Positions 62,964 through 64,000 of a stretch of DNA of 64,000 nt are shown here, one piece after another. Numbering within the stretch: the first letter of the stretch is position 1; each line of letters starts with the position of its first letter. A model generated the notes under the pieces. That model ran no database searches, was not told the DNA's origin, and saw nothing but the letters and a program-made list of their open reading frames with translations. The stretch is from Roseofilum halophilum BLCC-M91 (GTDB lineage: Bacteria; Cyanobacteriota; Cyanobacteriia; Cyanobacteriales; Desertifilaceae), in assembly GCF_030068445.1 (NCBI RefSeq), contig NZ_JAQPOK010000068.1, positions 1 through 64,000 of the forward strand, given 5' to 3'. The translations under genes were made by a program, and so were the position numbers.

Positions 62964-63680
62964 ATGTTTTCAGTGTCTCCAGAATCCGAATCTTCAACCT
63001 CCCGTCCGTTTTTGACCTGGCAGCGAATTATTGATTGGGCGCAAGATCACTATCGCACCCGCACCTTTAACAAGGATGATAAAATTCCTGTCCGTCCGGG
63101 CTTGCTCTATCTGGTACAGCGCGGTTCCGTTCGACTCGTCAGTGCCCAAATTAGTGCATCGACCAAAACGCCCAGTTTAGTCGCCCGCTTAAGCGCTAAC
63201 ACCGATCCCGATAATCTCAGTCCTGATGAATCCTTTTTAGGGTTTGTGGGAGCAGGTCAACCGTTTGAAATCGTCTCCCAATCTCCGTTTACCATTTCCA
63301 GTTATGCCCATGTGGATAAAACCACGGTTTTGTGGATGTATTGGCATGATTTAGATAACTGGCCCCATTTCCGTCGTGAAGTGATGGAAGCCTTCCGTTA
63401 TCAAAACCAGCGTAAACTGCTGTGGTTGGGAACCATGGGCCAACGGCGCACGATCGATCGGCTGTTGGGCTTTTTGACCCTATTGATCGAAGAGTATGGC
63501 GAAGTGTGCGAACAGGGATATTATTTGCCCTGGACGTTGACTCATGCCCAAATTGGTAGCGCCATTGGGTCTACGAGGGTAACGGTTACTCGGTTAATGG
63601 GTAAGTTGCGCTCGAAAGGCCTGATTATTACCTTGGATGATAATTTGATTTGTCTTCCGCCTTCTAACCCTGACAGTTAG
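62964..63680 (+). CDS. Crp/Fnr-family transcriptional regulator
   Basis: 238 residues. The N-terminal cyclic-nucleotide-binding-like beta-roll (PGLLYLVQRGSVRLVSAQ) lacks an obvious cAMP phosphate-binding motif (RxS). A long helix precedes a winged helix-turn-helix (LTHAQIGSAIGSTRVTVTRL), resembling NtcA/Crp-type DNA recognition. The effector is unknown. Divergent from the NnrU-like gene, with a 192-base intergenic region between them. Confidence 0.85.
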   Translation: MFSVSPESESSTSRPFLTWQRIIDWAQDHYRTRTFNKDDKIPVRPGLLYLVQRGSVRLVSAQISASTKTPSLVARLSANTDPDNLSPDESFLGFVGAGQPFEIVSQSPFTISSYAHVDKTTVLWMYWHDLDNWPHFRREVMEAFRYQNQRKLLWLGTMGQRRTIDRLLGFLTLLIEEYGEVCEQGYYLPWTLTHAQIGSAIGSTRVTVTRLMGKLRSKGLIITLDDNLICLPPSNPDS

Positions 63681-63778
63681 CAGACTGGGCCAAACGCTCT
63701 AACTCGATCTAAAATTTCCTAACCCCTTTTCCACGCTTTTACAACTTGCCACCTCCGGGTTAGGAAATTATTCTTAGT

Positions 63779-64000
63779 ATGCGATATCAAATTATTTACG
63801 ACGGAAACTGTAATTTATGCTCGTCTTTGGTTCAGGTGCTGGCCGGGTTTGACCAAGGACAACAGTTTACCTATAGCCCCATGCAAGACGAAGAAGCCTT
63901 GGCAAAATGGGGCATTACACCCCAAGATTGTGAATTAGGGATGATTTTAATTGATACAGAAAATCCCCAAAATCGATGGCAAGGGAGCGAAGCAGCCGAA
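63779..64000 (+). CDS. DCC-family thiol-disulfide oxidoreductase (DUF393), partial
   Basis: The first 74 residues (cut by the window edge): MRYQIIYDGNCNLCSSLVQV shows the family DGxCxLC motif at residues 8-14. DUF393 proteins have a thioredoxin-like fold and redox-active cysteines. No stop reached. Confidence 0.85.
   Translation, partial: MRYQIIYDGNCNLCSSLVQVLAGFDQGQQFTYSPMQDEEALAKWGITPQDCELGMILIDTENPQNRWQGSEAAE

Overview
The window reads as chromosome from a cyanobacterium, most likely a filamentous one. Direct signs are frequent GCGATCGC (HIP1) octamers, a ferrochelatase with a C-terminal chlorophyll-binding helix, an NblR-type regulator, DUF2949/DUF3285/DUF760 proteins restricted to cyanobacteria, and heptameric short tandem repeats. 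A tandem pair of AMIN-domain cell-wall amidases beside murI resembles the arrangement in filamentous species. There is no rRNA operon, CRISPR array or prophage; one tRNA (Leu-CAA) is present. The species cannot be fixed from sequence alone.

Layout. 1-0.6 kb: an internally deleted TnpB with its right-end hairpin. 0.6-8 kb: a CPA2 antiporter, two amidases, glutamate racemase and an LpxB-related protein, ending in an 11-copy heptamer repeat and a 149-bp inverted-repeat element. 8.3-16 kb (all minus strand): the most unusual block. Four consecutive genes share a short domain, [DE]G[DEK]I followed by His exactly 24 residues after the first acidic residue. The copies are attached to a membrane anchor, a soluble N-terminal region, a ~1,050-residue acidic repeat tail rich in DPF motifs, and almost nothing; a pentapeptide-repeat protein lies upstream. 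16-24.5 kb: a membrane-anchored propeller protein, a TIGR03943/permease pair, a Wzc-like polysaccharide co-polymerase, a sulfide:quinone oxidoreductase with all three catalytic cysteines, tRNA-Leu and an M48 protease whose 3' end lies inside the tRNA gene. 25-29 kb: clpS, a CPBP protease, nblR and a DUF192 lipoprotein in one tight run, next to an intact stand-alone TnpB.

29.5-40 kb: small conserved proteins, a B12-type radical SAM/DUF2344 fusion, a PEP-CTERM protein, a Uma2 protein and a small toxin-antitoxin-like pair interspersed with copies of a GTAGGGGCGGGTT inverted-repeat element, then gatB, a degenerate nuclease lipoprotein, a ferredoxin and a class V aminotransferase. 40.4-46.8 kb: a glycan island with two paralogous GT4 enzymes, a GT2 enzyme, a DUF2264 protein and a sulfotransferase, consistent with a sulfated surface polysaccharide. 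47-64 kb: housekeeping genes (ybeY, dgkA, trpG/pabA, folB, hemH, msrA, ppk2, prfC, thioredoxin, NnrU/Z-ISO-like, a Crp-family regulator, a DCC-family protein running off the edge), plus a 40-residue membrane protein too short for usual gene calling. Several annotated N-termini (LpxB-like, PrfC, DUF192) are extended into repeat DNA, so later starts were chosen or discussed for them.
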